Source: Thermodesulfatator autotrophicus | Lineage (GTDB): Bacteria > Desulfobacterota > Thermodesulfobacteria > Thermodesulfobacteriales > Thermodesulfatatoraceae | Reading direction: 5' to 3' | Assembly: GCF_001642325.1 (NCBI RefSeq) | Contig: NZ_LSFI01000018.1 | Location: forward strand, 1-48,732 | DNA length: 48,732 nucleotides | In this document: piece by piece, positions 23,387-32,122 of the stretch | How positions within the stretch are numbered: the stretch's first letter is position 1 | Layout of the letters: each line of letters begins with the position of its first letter | The notes under the pieces: model-generated | Databases searched by the model: none | What the model was told of the DNA's origin: nothing | What the model saw: the letters and a program-made list of their open reading frames with translations, nothing else | Program-made: the position numbers and the translations under genes

Positions 23387-24738
23387 TACTGAATACTTTC
23401 TAACTTTTGGGCTATGCGAGTTTTTACCCAGTTGGGGTCAAACCACTCAAGTGGCTCCACAAAAACACCCTGCACCAAAACTGAAAAATGAAGATGGTCT
23501 CCCCCGGCCAGTCCAGTAGTATCCGTATAGCCAATCAGTTGTCCACGTTTTACAGTGTCTCCTTTAGCCACGGTAAAACCTGAAAGATGGGCATAAAGAC
23601 TAAATAGACCGTAGCCGTGGTCAATAATGATGCTATTTCCGTAAATGCCCAAATAGTCGGCATAAATAACTTTTCCTGTAGCTGCAGCTGGTACAGGAGC
23701 ACCGGCCACCGAAGCCAGGTCAATTCCCAAGTGATAGGCATTACCGATTTTTTTGCCTTTATAATAGTAGGTGCGATAATCACCAAATAAAGCTCTGGTA
23801 GCAGACTTAGGTAAACGCAAAAAGAATTTGTAACCGTAAAACTCTTTTATCTGAGAAGACTTAGCAATTTCTGCTATTGTTTTGTTGTTTTTCTTTCTGA
23901 GCTCAGTATTAATATAAATAAAGGCGTTTAACATATTATCTCTAGGAACTTCAGGATAACGATTCCAAAATTCTGGTATTTTGCGCTCTAAGAATCTATC
24001 AGAAATATTTATAACATCACGACGATATTTTTTGGGCTTCAAATAAAAAGCCACTGGAAAAGTAGCTTTATTACCGGCAAAGTCTTGGGCCTCTATATAC
24101 ATGCGCGTTACCTGTTTCTTTTGCACAGGAACGGCTACCAGGCAGTAGTAAAGGTTAGGATTTTGAGGGTCAGGATAGCCTTTAAAAAACAAGTCATCCA
24201 CCACTACCCCCTGGCGCACCACAGGCTCTGAAAGAGAGTAAACCACCATATTGCTCCCACCAGGAACAAAATAGTGCATAGAAGACTTAACCGTAATATG
24301 TGGAGAAGTAAGATCCAAAAGTATTTTTTTCTGATAAGTGGCTATATTTCCTTTGAGTTTGTTACGCCAGGAGGCATCTACTACTCGTATTATCAAAGTG
24401 GCTTCACCATCTTTAAAACCGAGTTTGAATGGCGAGAAGGTTATTTCAAAGCTATCTTCTTTTACCGGTGAACCCCAAAGAGGATCAACTTCATATTTTT
24501 TTTCAAAGACCTTTTCTATTTTTTTATTTTGTTCCAGAAATAAAGATACTTCTCGCAGGCCAGAGCGATTATCAGCTATTTTTACAGCCAGTTTGGCTTC
24601 TTTACCCAAAGCCTGAGGCAGAGAAAGACTTTCAACTACCGGGCTTTTTCCTTCAAATTTAAAGAAAAAAAGAAAAGATAAAAGCCCCACCACACCAACC
24701 AGCAAAATTAACAGAAGAACCGACAAAATCTTCTTCAC
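23386..24738 (-). CDS. M23 family metallopeptidase, membrane anchored
   Basis: A peptidoglycan hydrolase-like protein of about 450 residues. An N-terminal helix (VKKILSVLLLILLVGVVGLL) anchors it; a beta-rich middle region follows. The C-terminal LytM domain has YHLGIDLASVAGAPVPAAATG, IIDHGYGLFSLYAHLSG and the zinc site GGDHLHFSVLV. The Hx3D and HxH zinc ligands are present, so it should be active. The GTG at 24,738 is preferred because AAGGTGG lies just upstream; a GTG at 24,747 adds three residues. It is divergent from the coiled-coil gene. Confidence 0.88.
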   Translation of the reverse strand: MKKILSVLLLILLVGVVGLLSFLFFFKFEGKSPVVESLSLPQALGKEAKLAVKIADNRSGLREVSLFLEQNKKIEKVFEKKYEVDPLWGSPVKEDSFEITFSPFKLGFKDGEATLIIRVVDASWRNKLKGNIATYQKKILLDLTSPHITVKSSMHYFVPGGSNMVVYSLSEPVVRQGVVVDDLFFKGYPDPQNPNLYYCLVAVPVQKKQVTRMYIEAQDFAGNKATFPVAFYLKPKKYRRDVINISDRFLERKIPEFWNRYPEVPRDNMLNAFIYINTELRKKNNKTIAEIAKSSQIKEFYGYKFFLRLPKSATRALFGDYRTYYYKGKKIGNAYHLGIDLASVAGAPVPAAATGKVIYADYLGIYGNSIIIDHGYGLFSLYAHLSGFTVAKGDTVKRGQLIGYTDTTGLAGGDHLHFSVLVQGVFVEPLEWFDPNWVKTRIAQKLESIQ

Positions 24739-24755
24739 TTTTCCCACCTTATTTT

Positions 24756-24761
24756 TATAAT
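24756..24761 (+). promoter_or_regulatory. TATAAT box placing transcription start on the ATG
   Basis: A perfect TATAAT lies six bases before the ATG at 24,768. With standard spacing the transcript would start at the A of the start codon, giving a leaderless mRNA. No convincing -35 box was found 16-18 bases upstream. Confidence 0.4.
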
Positions 24762-24767
24762 TCTTTT

Positions 24768-25370
24768 ATGCTTAAGTTCTTATCTCATATAGTAAATTTT
24801 AAACAATCTTCAAAGACCCTCTTTTATATTTTAATCTTTTTGGTCTTCACTTTTACCACTGGTTTTAAAATATCAGAAAAATTTGAAAATATATTGGAAC
24901 GAATACCCTACCTCAATAAACTTCTAGAAAAAGATAAACCACCTTACGAACTTTTAAAAAAAACCGAAAAATCGCTAAACGATGCCTTCTGGCAAGGTGC
25001 TCCCCAGTTTGCCCCTGATTCCTGGGAAAAAGCTCAGGAATACTTCAAAAAAGCGCAAAAATTTATGGAAGAAAAAAATTATAGTTATGCCAAATTTTAT
25101 TTGCAGAAATCTCTAGAATGGGCCCAAAAAGCCCAAAAAGAAGCCCTAGAAACAAAGAAAAAACAAAGAAAAGAAGCCGAAAATAAACTTAAAAAGCTTC
25201 TCGCTCTTCATCCTGAAATTCAAAGGGATCTTAAATGGAAACCTCGTCTAAAACTTCTTCAAGAATTGATAAAATATGAAAAGTTTGAAGAGTTTGAAAA
25301 AGAGCTAAAAAAGATTCAACAAGAACTAAAAAAGAAGGGGGCCAAGCCCCCTTCCCAGAATTTGAGTTAA
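24768..25370 (+). CDS. Membrane-anchored coiled-coil protein, 200 residues
   Basis: No specific family was recognised. One membrane helix near the N-terminus (TLFYILIFLVFTFTTGF) is followed by a long helical, Lys/Glu-rich region. The segment SWEKAQEYFKKAQKFMEEKN and the following YAKFYLQKSLEWAQKAQ resemble DUF4398 or TPR-like helical hairpins. It is probably an envelope protein facing the periplasm. The last codons coincide with a strong terminator hairpin for the convergent ferredoxin gene, and the two coding regions overlap by four bases. Confidence 0.7.
   Translation: MLKFLSHIVNFKQSSKTLFYILIFLVFTFTTGFKISEKFENILERIPYLNKLLEKDKPPYELLKKTEKSLNDAFWQGAPQFAPDSWEKAQEYFKKAQKFMEEKNYSYAKFYLQKSLEWAQKAQKEALETKKKQRKEAENKLKKLLALHPEIQRDLKWKPRLKLLQELIKYEKFEEFEKELKKIQQELKKKGAKPPSQNLS
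25328..25354 (-). terminator. Terminator of the dsrN-ferredoxin unit inside a convergent gene
   Basis: GAAGGGGG-CCAAG-CCCCCTTC at 25,334-25,354. On the minus strand it is followed directly by TTTTTTAG. It lies 13 bases after the ferredoxin stop and within the 3' coding end of the plus-strand coiled-coil gene. Confidence 0.85.
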
Positions 25371-25555
25371 ATTTCAGTTACAGTGATAGCACCTTCAGGA
25401 CAAACCTCTACACAGGTTTCACAGCCAAGACAGTCTTCAGGGCGAGCGACCACAGGCTTTCCATCTTCGCCTTCATCAAAAACCTGAGCAGGGCAAGAAT
25501 CAATGCATTCCTGGTCCGCAGAGCATTTGTCATAATCGATGGTAATTTCAAACAT
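25367..25555 (-). CDS. Two-cluster ferredoxin with an aspartate in one ligand position
   Basis: A 62-residue ferredoxin. The start at MFEITIDYDKC is fixed by AAGGAGG upstream. The second cluster motif is complete (CLGCETCVEVCPEG). The first reads CSADQECIDSCP, that is C-x2-D-x2-C-x3-C, with aspartate where the second cysteine is expected, as in Pyrococcus furiosus ferredoxin and Desulfovibrio africanus ferredoxin III. Such a site can hold a 4Fe cluster with an Asp ligand or convert to 3Fe. It follows dsrN by 16 bases and probably serves sulfite reduction or an associated reaction. Confidence 0.9.
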   Translation of the reverse strand: MFEITIDYDKCSADQECIDSCPAQVFDEGEDGKPVVARPEDCLGCETCVEVCPEGAITVTEI

Positions 25556-25571
25556 ACGCGCCTCCTTAATT

Positions 25572-27032
25572 TTAGAATTTAATAAAATGGTTAATTTCAT
25601 TTAACACCAAAGTCTGATCCTGACAAATATTTCTGAAGTCAAAAGTAAAACCTTGTTTCCATTTTTTAGCCGCTTCTATTAACCCTACCGCCCATACTGG
25701 CAGACCCAAGACATGTACATGGGTATAGGCCCCTAAGATATTTTTATATACCACGCCATCATAACCACGTGAAAAGCCGTGCCCTTTTGAAAGCTTCATG
25801 GCTAGAACAACATCATCCTTTGACCAGTTTATTGGCTTTGAATAATGGAATTCGTGTCCAAGAAGTTTTGTTCCTAAAGAATAAAAAGGATTTTCAGCTA
25901 CAACTTTAGCTTTTACATAACCGTGCCCCTGAGGCTTTTCATTGACTTCAAAGTCTATAGGTAAGGCTCCGACCATGTCAAAAGCTTTGTCTTTCCAAAT
26001 TATACGGCGCCCAAGATACATAAGGCCACCACATTCAGCATAAATAGGTAGCCCTGCCATAGCCGCTTGCCTGATATCTTTTCTTAATGAAAAATTAGCT
26101 TCTAAGGCCTCGGCCTGAGTTTCAGGAAAACCTCCTCCAATATAAAGAGCATCAATATCAGGGAGGGAAGAATCTTTCAAAGCATCTAAAAAAATAAGTT
26201 CCGCTCCTAAAGCTTTTAGGGCTTCAAAATTTTCCTGATAATAAAATTGGAAAGCCTTGTCCTTAAAAACCCCTATTTTTACTTCTTTCTCTCTAGAAGG
26301 CCAAAACAAAGGCACACCTGACGAAAAAGCTGGCGCTTTCTGAGAAATTTCTATAATCTTTTCTAAGTCAACATTTTCAATTACTTTTTCGGCCAAAGTT
26401 TTAGTAATAGCATCACCTTCTCCATGCTCCTGCCAGGGAAGAAGGCCCAAATGCCTCATTGGAAAAGAAAACTTTCTTAACCTGGGAAGTACTCCTAAAA
26501 CTTTCAAGTCGGTATAAGTTTCAATAGAACGTGTAATGATCTTTTCGTGTCTGGCACGAACAATTTGATTCAAAATAACTCCACCAAAAATCAAATCCGG
26601 TTCTAAGATCTGACATCCTTTTACAAAGGCGGCCAAAGTCCTAGTTACTTTTGTGCAATCTAATACAAGGATTACTGGTGTTTTAAGAATTTTTGCTAAT
26701 TGGGCACTACTACAACTTCCCTCAACATCAACTCCGTCAAGAAGGCCTCGGTTACCCTCAATAACAGCTATGGCATCAGAAGAAGCGCGAGATAAAAAAG
26801 AAGAGATAATAATATCTGAAGACATAAAAAAAGGATCAAGATTATAACAGGGGTTACGAGCGGCAAAGGCTAACCAACCAGCGTCAATATAATCAGGACC
26901 TTTTTTGAAAGGGATAACCTTTTTCCCCAGGGAAGATAAAGCTGAAACTAATCCCAAAGAAAATAAAGTCTTTCCAGCCCCTCCTTTTTGAGCAGAAATC
27001 AAAAGGCGAGGGAAAACAATTTCACAAGACAT
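25572..27032 (-). CDS. dsrN: Cobyrinate a,c-diamide synthase family protein, probable DsrN
   Basis: A CbiA/CobB-type glutamine amidotransferase of 486 residues. The N-terminal ATPase domain has the P-loop ISAQKGGAGKTLFSLGL and PFKKGPDYIDAGWL; the C-terminal GATase domain has GGGFPETQAEAL and the nucleophile cysteine in IYAECGGLMYLGRR. In sulfate reducers and sulfur oxidisers the DsrN form amidates sirohaem for dissimilatory sulfite reductase. Its place right after dsrMKJOP favours DsrN over a B12 enzyme, though cobalamin genes elsewhere cannot be excluded. A terminator separates it from dsrP. Confidence 0.85.
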   Translation of the reverse strand: MSCEIVFPRLLISAQKGGAGKTLFSLGLVSALSSLGKKVIPFKKGPDYIDAGWLAFAARNPCYNLDPFFMSSDIIISSFLSRASSDAIAVIEGNRGLLDGVDVEGSCSSAQLAKILKTPVILVLDCTKVTRTLAAFVKGCQILEPDLIFGGVILNQIVRARHEKIITRSIETYTDLKVLGVLPRLRKFSFPMRHLGLLPWQEHGEGDAITKTLAEKVIENVDLEKIIEISQKAPAFSSGVPLFWPSREKEVKIGVFKDKAFQFYYQENFEALKALGAELIFLDALKDSSLPDIDALYIGGGFPETQAEALEANFSLRKDIRQAAMAGLPIYAECGGLMYLGRRIIWKDKAFDMVGALPIDFEVNEKPQGHGYVKAKVVAENPFYSLGTKLLGHEFHYSKPINWSKDDVVLAMKLSKGHGFSRGYDGVVYKNILGAYTHVHVLGLPVWAVGLIEAAKKWKQGFTFDFRNICQDQTLVLNEINHFIKF

Positions 27033-27050
27033 AAAGTTAAAACCTCGTCT

Positions 27051-27081
27051 AAAAAATAAAGCCGGGACAACGCCCGGCTTT
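27051..27081 (-). terminator. Terminator or attenuator between dsrP and dsrN
   Basis: AAAGCCGGG and CCCGGCTTT pair around a 6-base loop (27,058-27,081), and on the minus strand ATTTTTT follows. It is a strong rho-independent signal. Only about 18 bases separate it from the dsrN start, too few for an ordinary promoter, so dsrN and ferredoxin probably rely on partial read-through. Confidence 0.85.
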
Positions 27082-27102
27082 ATATTCTAAGTGGTATTCT
27101 AG

Positions 27103-28263
27103 CTAGATCAAACGTCGGCTTTCCATCACAGAAATGACCATCTTATAAAGGACCGTTACTATAAGGAAACCTAATGCCCAGATACCAACTGAAATCATAA
27201 CTTCAGGAAGAGTGGGCATATATTCGGTTATCTCATGTAACGGGTTGGGGATAAACCCACCTATTACCAAGCCCATACCTTTATCAATCCAGGTGCCAAT
27301 AACTACCAGCAGACAAAGGAACGGAAGTAGTTGCAGGTTATTTCTAACCTGAGGGATAACCAGGAGAATGGCCGCAATCACCATACAAGCATAAGCCGTC
27401 CACATCCAGGGAACAAGCTTATTATGTCCTTCCAGACCAGCAAAAAGATAAATTAAAGAATGTTGGTGAGCAGGGATACCACTATAAAAAGCGGTAAACA
27501 ATTCACAACCAAAGAGGAACAGGTTAGCAATTAAGGCATAAGTTATAGTTTTTGCCAAGGCTTTAATGGCTTTTTCTCCCGGATCAAACTTAGTAAAAGT
27601 TTTAACTATGTAAAGCAATATTAAAAGGAGAGCTGGCCCTGAGCAAAAAGCCGAAGCCAAAAAGCGAGGAGCCATAACCGCTGTTAACCAGAGATGGCGG
27701 TCGGGCATACCGGCGTAGAGAAAAGCCGTAACAGTGTGAATGCTAAAAGCCCAGGGAATAGAAAGATAAATAAAAGGCTTAACCCATTTAGGGTACTTCG
27801 TGCCTTTATACATAGCAGAAAGAGCTGTCCATCCGCATATAATATTTAGCATTAAGTAGCCGCATAAAACTATCATGTCATAAAACATCACTGAGTTTGG
27901 AGTAGGGTGTAAAGCCACATTCATAACACGGTGAGTTTGACCTATATCAACAAGGATAAAAAGAATACACATTATAACAGCAGCAATGGCCATGAACTCG
28001 CCAAATATGACTAACCGAGCATATTCTTTATAATTATGAAGATAATAAGGTAAAACAACCATCACACCAGAAGCCGCAATACCAACCAGATAAGTAAATT
28101 GAGCAATATAAAAACCCCACGAAACATCGCGACTCATTCCAGTTATACCTAAACCAACTTTCATCTGATAAATAAAACAGATTAATCCAATGAGAAATAA
28201 TGACGCTAAGAAAAATACCAGCGCATAATACTTTTTACTGCCGACTAAAGCCTTCTCAAACAT
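27103..28263 (-). CDS. dsrP: DsrP, NrfD-type membrane subunit of the Dsr electron-transfer complex
   Basis: A polytopic quinol-interacting membrane protein of 386 residues, of the NrfD/PsrC family. About ten membrane helices can be read, beginning with YYALVFFLASLFLIGLICF. Conserved loops include GITGMSRDVSWGFYIAQFTY and TALSAMYKG. In sulfate reducers DsrP with DsrO, DsrJ, DsrM and DsrK moves electrons from the quinone pool toward DsrC and sulfite reductase. It is the last gene of the core operon and ends just before a strong terminator. Confidence 0.94.
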   Translation of the reverse strand: MFEKALVGSKKYYALVFFLASLFLIGLICFIYQMKVGLGITGMSRDVSWGFYIAQFTYLVGIAASGVMVVLPYYLHNYKEYARLVIFGEFMAIAAVIMCILFILVDIGQTHRVMNVALHPTPNSVMFYDMIVLCGYLMLNIICGWTALSAMYKGTKYPKWVKPFIYLSIPWAFSIHTVTAFLYAGMPDRHLWLTAVMAPRFLASAFCSGPALLLILLYIVKTFTKFDPGEKAIKALAKTITYALIANLFLFGCELFTAFYSGIPAHQHSLIYLFAGLEGHNKLVPWMWTAYACMVIAAILLVIPQVRNNLQLLPFLCLLVVIGTWIDKGMGLVIGGFIPNPLHEITEYMPTLPEVMISVGIWALGFLIVTVLYKMVISVMESRRLI

Positions 28264-28276
28264 AGGTCCACCTCAC

Positions 28277-29068
28277 TTAAATAATATAAAATACACTAGG
28301 ACCAGTACCCAGATTTACCTTTCGGCGAATATTAAAGTGCTTTCTAAGAAGCTCATTAACTTTAGAATGAGGATCGGCCAGGTCTCCAAAAGTAAGCGCT
28401 CCATATTTACAGGCTCTAACACATACTGGCAATTTCCCCTCGTGTAACTTATCAAAGCAGAAAATACATTTTTCTACTACACCTTTCATGCGAGTAGGAT
28501 AAGCCATATTAGGCTCTTTTATATAAGGACGAGGATCCAACCAGTTAAAACTACGTGCTCCATAAGGACAGGCTCCCATACAGAAACGGCAACCAATACA
28601 ACGATGCATATCCATCATCACAATACCATCTTCACGTTTAAAAGTTGCCTGCGTGGGACAAACCCTTACGCAAGGAGGATGTTCGCAGTGATTACATAAA
28701 ACTATAACTTCTCTCTTTTTAACATCTTCATTGTCATATTCATGAGACTGATATGGAAAGGCATTATGAAAATGAGTTTTCCATATCCATTTTATTTCGT
28801 GCTGTTTATCAGGAAACCGTGGTACATTATGCCATTTATGACAGGCCTCTATACAATCCCTACATTCAGGATGTTCGGCACATATCCTGGTATCAATAAC
28901 CAAGGCCCAACGACCGGCCACTAAAGAATTAGGAGTCGGTTTAACAGCCTGAGCCTTTACCCTTTGACCGGATAAAAATCCAGCTGTTGCCGCAGCCCAG
29001 GCTCCAGCTAGTGATGCGAAGCCGGCTGCTTTGAGAAAGTTTCTACGTTTGATTTTTTTGTTGCCCAT
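28277..29068 (-). CDS. dsrO: DsrO, periplasmic iron-sulfur subunit with Tat signal
   Basis: A 263-residue ferredoxin-like protein. The start chosen (ATG at 29,066-29,068, with GGAGGAG upstream) gives the twin-arginine signal KIKRRNFLKAAGFASLAG. Four cluster motifs follow: CAEHPECRDCIEAC, CNHCEHPPCVRVCP, CIGCRFCMGACPYGA, and CIFC...CVRAC. It passes electrons between DsrP and the haem protein DsrJ in the periplasm. Its first 61 coding bases overlap the end of dsrJ in another frame. An upstream start within dsrJ would spoil the signal peptide. Confidence 0.94.
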   Translation of the reverse strand: MGNKKIKRRNFLKAAGFASLAGAWAAATAGFLSGQRVKAQAVKPTPNSLVAGRWALVIDTRICAEHPECRDCIEACHKWHNVPRFPDKQHEIKWIWKTHFHNAFPYQSHEYDNEDVKKREVIVLCNHCEHPPCVRVCPTQATFKREDGIVMMDMHRCIGCRFCMGACPYGARSFNWLDPRPYIKEPNMAYPTRMKGVVEKCIFCFDKLHEGKLPVCVRACKYGALTFGDLADPHSKVNELLRKHFNIRRKVNLGTGPSVFYII

Positions 29069-29445
29069 CCTTTCTTCTCCTCCGGCGAAATATGACAATT
29101 CCAACAATAAGGTTTTACAGCCACAAAATTGTGACAACGATCACAAAAGCGTTCCTTACTGGAATGACACTTCATACAACCTTCCTGGAACTTCATGTGA
29201 AAAGTCTGCCCCTTAGAGTTCACATAAACTCCATAGCCGTTTCTAACTACCTCATTACGCCAATTGTCAAGCAACTTCATGTGTTCGCGAATCATAAAAC
29301 TTTTGTCTTCAACACAACTGGTGTACTCCTTAGGTAGTTCTACTTCCACTTTGGGAACAGCCTTTCCCACGTTCCACCAAAACGGCAACGTCACAAACAC
29401 CACAAAAATTATAATTCCTGGGATAACTTTGCCGGCATCATGCAT
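29008..29445 (-). CDS. dsrJ: DsrJ, trihaem cytochrome c
   Basis: A 145-residue periplasmic protein anchored by an N-terminal helix (IPGIIIFVVFVTLPFWW). Three haem c sites are present: CMKCH, CDRCH and CWNCH. This is the small trihaem cytochrome of the DsrMKJOP complex. The gene overlaps dsrK by eight bases at its start. At its end it runs 61 bases into dsrO, adding a non-conserved-looking tail (WATKKSNVETFSKQPASHH) after the last haem. Confidence 0.94.
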   Translation of the reverse strand: MHDAGKVIPGIIIFVVFVTLPFWWNVGKAVPKVEVELPKEYTSCVEDKSFMIREHMKLLDNWRNEVVRNGYGVYVNSKGQTFHMKFQEGCMKCHSSKERFCDRCHNFVAVKPYCWNCHISPEEKKGWATKKSNVETFSKQPASHH

Positions 29446-31072
29446 TTTCTTCGCCCTCCGGCTTCAAAGGTTCTTGACGTAAATTAAGCTCTCGCTTACG
29501 TTCCCCTTTCTTCTCATGCGGGAAAACTAAAGCGTTTGCCACTAACTCATGGACCCCACAAACCTGGACTTCAGGCACCCAGTAATCCATAAGAGTAGAA
29601 AGAGCGGCGCGGTCAATGGCACAAATACAGGCCAACATATTAACACCGTGCTTTTCATGAACATACTTCACGGCATTAGCCCTGGGTAACCCTCCGCGCA
29701 TACGCATATCCATAAACTCATCCGTATTAAGACCTGAACCACTTCCACAACAGAAGGTCTTCTCACGAATAGTATTTTCAGGCATATCGTAGAAATTATT
29801 GCAAACATTCTTAAGAATAAAACGAGGTTCTTCAAAAAAGCCCATACCACGAGAGGGGTTACAAGAATCGTGATAAGTAACTACATATTTGTCATTACGA
29901 GAAGGATCTAAATCAAGCTTGCCGTGGGCAATAAGGTCAGCGGTAAACTCACAGATATGAATCATCTTGGTAGATTTGGCGTGCTCAAAAACAGTTCCCG
30001 TAATGGGGCTGCGAGGAGTTTCTAGGTTCTTAGGTGCAGGGCCAGTGGCTGTATCCATGTACTGATGTTTCACTCGCCACATGTGGCCGCACTCACCACC
30101 AATGATGAATTTGACGCCTAAACGCTCAGCTTCGTGATAAATCTTAGCATTAATCTTAGCCATAGCTTCATGAGAGGTGAATAGACCAAAGTTACCACCC
30201 TCTGAAGCGTAGGTACTCATGGTCCAATCAATATCAAGGTAATTAAAGAGCATGATGTAACCCATCATGGTGTAGATACCAGGATCGGCAAAGTAGTCAC
30301 CAGATGGAGTTACAAAAAGGACTTCCGCTCCCTTTTTATTAAAGGGCACTTCCATCTTAAGGCCTGTTACTTCTTCAATATCCCAGCAAAGGAATTCGAT
30401 GTTCTCTTTAACTGTGTGTGGCTGAAGACCAAGGTGGTTACCAATCTTAAAACAGTTGCGAACTGGCTCAAGAATCCAGTTAATATTACAGCCCACCAGA
30501 TGGAGAAGCTCACGCCCCATCATAGTAACTTCACAAGTGTCAATACCATAGGGACAAAAGACAGAACAGCGACGACATTCACTACACTGATAGAAATAGT
30601 AGAACCACTCTTTAATGATATCTTCGTTAAGTTTTCTAGCTCCAGCAAGTTTCCCAAAAAATTTGCCCTGCCAGGTAAGCTCCCCTTTTATTACTGAACG
30701 AAGGAGCTCAGCTCTCAAAACAGGCATGTTTTTAGGATCACCAGAACCCAAAAAGTAATGGCACTTATCAGCACAGGCACCACAACGCACACAAATATCC
30801 ATAAAAAGCTTGAAGGAGCGATATTTTTTAAGGCGATCAATAATACCTTCAACTATTATTTCCCGACTGTTAGAAGGAAGCTTCCAGTCGTCATCCAGGG
30901 GAGACCATTCCCGCGGATTAGGGAAGCCTATTTCCTCTAAGATGTTCTTTTTAGCTGGATAACAAAAACGCCCGGGTTTGATTTCGGGAGGAACATCATC
31001 CATCCAGTCTTTCTCTGGTGGTGTCCAATCTATAGATTTAAGCAGTTCATCTGGTTTAGGCATCTTGGCCAT
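29438..31072 (-). CDS. dsrK: DsrK, HdrD-like iron-sulfur subunit
   Basis: The 544-residue catalytic subunit on the cytoplasmic side, related to heterodisulfide reductase HdrD. Two 4Fe-4S motifs are seen: CVRCGACADKCHYFLG at about residue 92 and CSECRRCSVFCPYGID at about 160. The C-terminal CCG domain, for the special cluster thought to act on the DsrC trisulfide, has SCNPSRGMGFFEEPR and TFCCGSGSG. It is preceded by dsrM, and GAGAGG lies before the ATG. Confidence 0.95.
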   Translation of the reverse strand: MAKMPKPDELLKSIDWTPPEKDWMDDVPPEIKPGRFCYPAKKNILEEIGFPNPREWSPLDDDWKLPSNSREIIVEGIIDRLKKYRSFKLFMDICVRCGACADKCHYFLGSGDPKNMPVLRAELLRSVIKGELTWQGKFFGKLAGARKLNEDIIKEWFYYFYQCSECRRCSVFCPYGIDTCEVTMMGRELLHLVGCNINWILEPVRNCFKIGNHLGLQPHTVKENIEFLCWDIEEVTGLKMEVPFNKKGAEVLFVTPSGDYFADPGIYTMMGYIMLFNYLDIDWTMSTYASEGGNFGLFTSHEAMAKINAKIYHEAERLGVKFIIGGECGHMWRVKHQYMDTATGPAPKNLETPRSPITGTVFEHAKSTKMIHICEFTADLIAHGKLDLDPSRNDKYVVTYHDSCNPSRGMGFFEEPRFILKNVCNNFYDMPENTIREKTFCCGSGSGLNTDEFMDMRMRGGLPRANAVKYVHEKHGVNMLACICAIDRAALSTLMDYWVPEVQVCGVHELVANALVFPHEKKGERKRELNLRQEPLKPEGEENA

Positions 31073-31090
31073 GGCTAACCTCTCCGTATA

Positions 31091-32101
31091 TTATTTCGCT
31101 TCTTTTTTATAACAATCTTCGTCTATAGGTTGACCAGACTGTTCAAGCACTTCTTTAAATTCCTCTTGCCATTCACAGTAAGTCTTAAACTTAGGCTTCT
31201 GCCACCAAGGAGCTGGTTCATGACGCTTGGCCCGGCTATTGTTAGCCAGATTACGTGTAGGACTAAAGAAAACTCCAGCCATGTGAACTAGTTTACTAAA
31301 CGGAAAATAAGCCATTAAAGCACATAAGAAAGTAAGGTGTATGTAAAAAATCACCCCTACATCTGGTACTTTCGGGCTAAAATGGACAAGGCCCATGGTA
31401 AACTCTTTAACCTGCACAATATCTACCTTGAAAAAGTTGCGCATAAGGATACCAGAAAGCACAAGGCCGAAAATCAAGAAAAGGGGCAAGAAGTCAGAAG
31501 CCAGAGAAATATAGCGAAGTTTAGCATCAGCTAAACGCCTCAAAAGGAGATAAGAAAGGGCCGCCAAAATAACGCCATCGGTTATATAAAAGTGTGGTAT
31601 ACCTACATGGAGAAAACCATCAACCTGTTCAATAATTCCTAAAAATTCAGGGACAGGATAAGTAAAGAAACGCAAATGACGAATTAAAATAATAAGAAAA
31701 CAGTAATGGAAGGCTATAGCCCCTAACCAGAGCCACTTACTAGAACCATAAAGTAAATTCGGCCCCTTAAGCTCAGCCCTGAGATTCCTAAAAAGAGAAC
31801 GAAAGGCTAAGACTTCAAGAGCCATTCTTAAAGCGACTTCAAAGTTATTAAAAGGAGACTCAAGGCGGCTGCGCTTTACCCATTTGAGAGACTTTTGCTG
31901 GCCACAGGTAGTAACAATCCTGAATGGCACAGGCACCTTGGCCCATTCAATGATGCGATAAATAATCCCTCCAAGAAAAATAAAAAAGGCCGCATAAGGG
32001 AATACTACCGCAAACAAGGCCTTAAAACCAATAACCCCTGCCCCAATATAAACGAAAATAACCAACCCCAAAGCAATAAGTAATGCGAATACGGCACCCA
32101 T
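31091..32101 (-). CDS. dsrM: DsrM, NarI/HdrE-like cytochrome b subunit
   Basis: A 336-residue membrane subunit with an N-terminal pair of helices and a NarI-like five-helix cytochrome b domain. Histidines suited to haem b lie in AIAFHYCFLIILIRHLRFF, HVGIPHFYITDG and FYIHLTFLCALM. It oxidises quinol and passes electrons to DsrK. The C-terminus (WWQKPKFKTYCEWQEEFKEV) is cytoplasmic and typical of DsrM. AGAGG lies before the ATG. The RsbRD-like gene lies 21 bases upstream. Confidence 0.94.
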   Translation of the reverse strand: MGAVFALLIALGLVIFVYIGAGVIGFKALFAVVFPYAAFFIFLGGIIYRIIEWAKVPVPFRIVTTCGQQKSLKWVKRSRLESPFNNFEVALRMALEVLAFRSLFRNLRAELKGPNLLYGSSKWLWLGAIAFHYCFLIILIRHLRFFTYPVPEFLGIIEQVDGFLHVGIPHFYITDGVILAALSYLLLRRLADAKLRYISLASDFLPLFLIFGLVLSGILMRNFFKVDIVQVKEFTMGLVHFSPKVPDVGVIFYIHLTFLCALMAYFPFSKLVHMAGVFFSPTRNLANNSRAKRHEPAPWWQKPKFKTYCEWQEEFKEVLEQSGQPIDEDCYKKEAK

Positions 32102-32122
32102 ATATATACCTCTCTTAGCTCA

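Noticed and set aside
25572-27032. Cobalamin-pathway cbiA in a B12 cluster
   Set aside because: No other cobalamin gene is adjacent, while dsrP lies directly upstream; DsrN is the better reading, though not proven.
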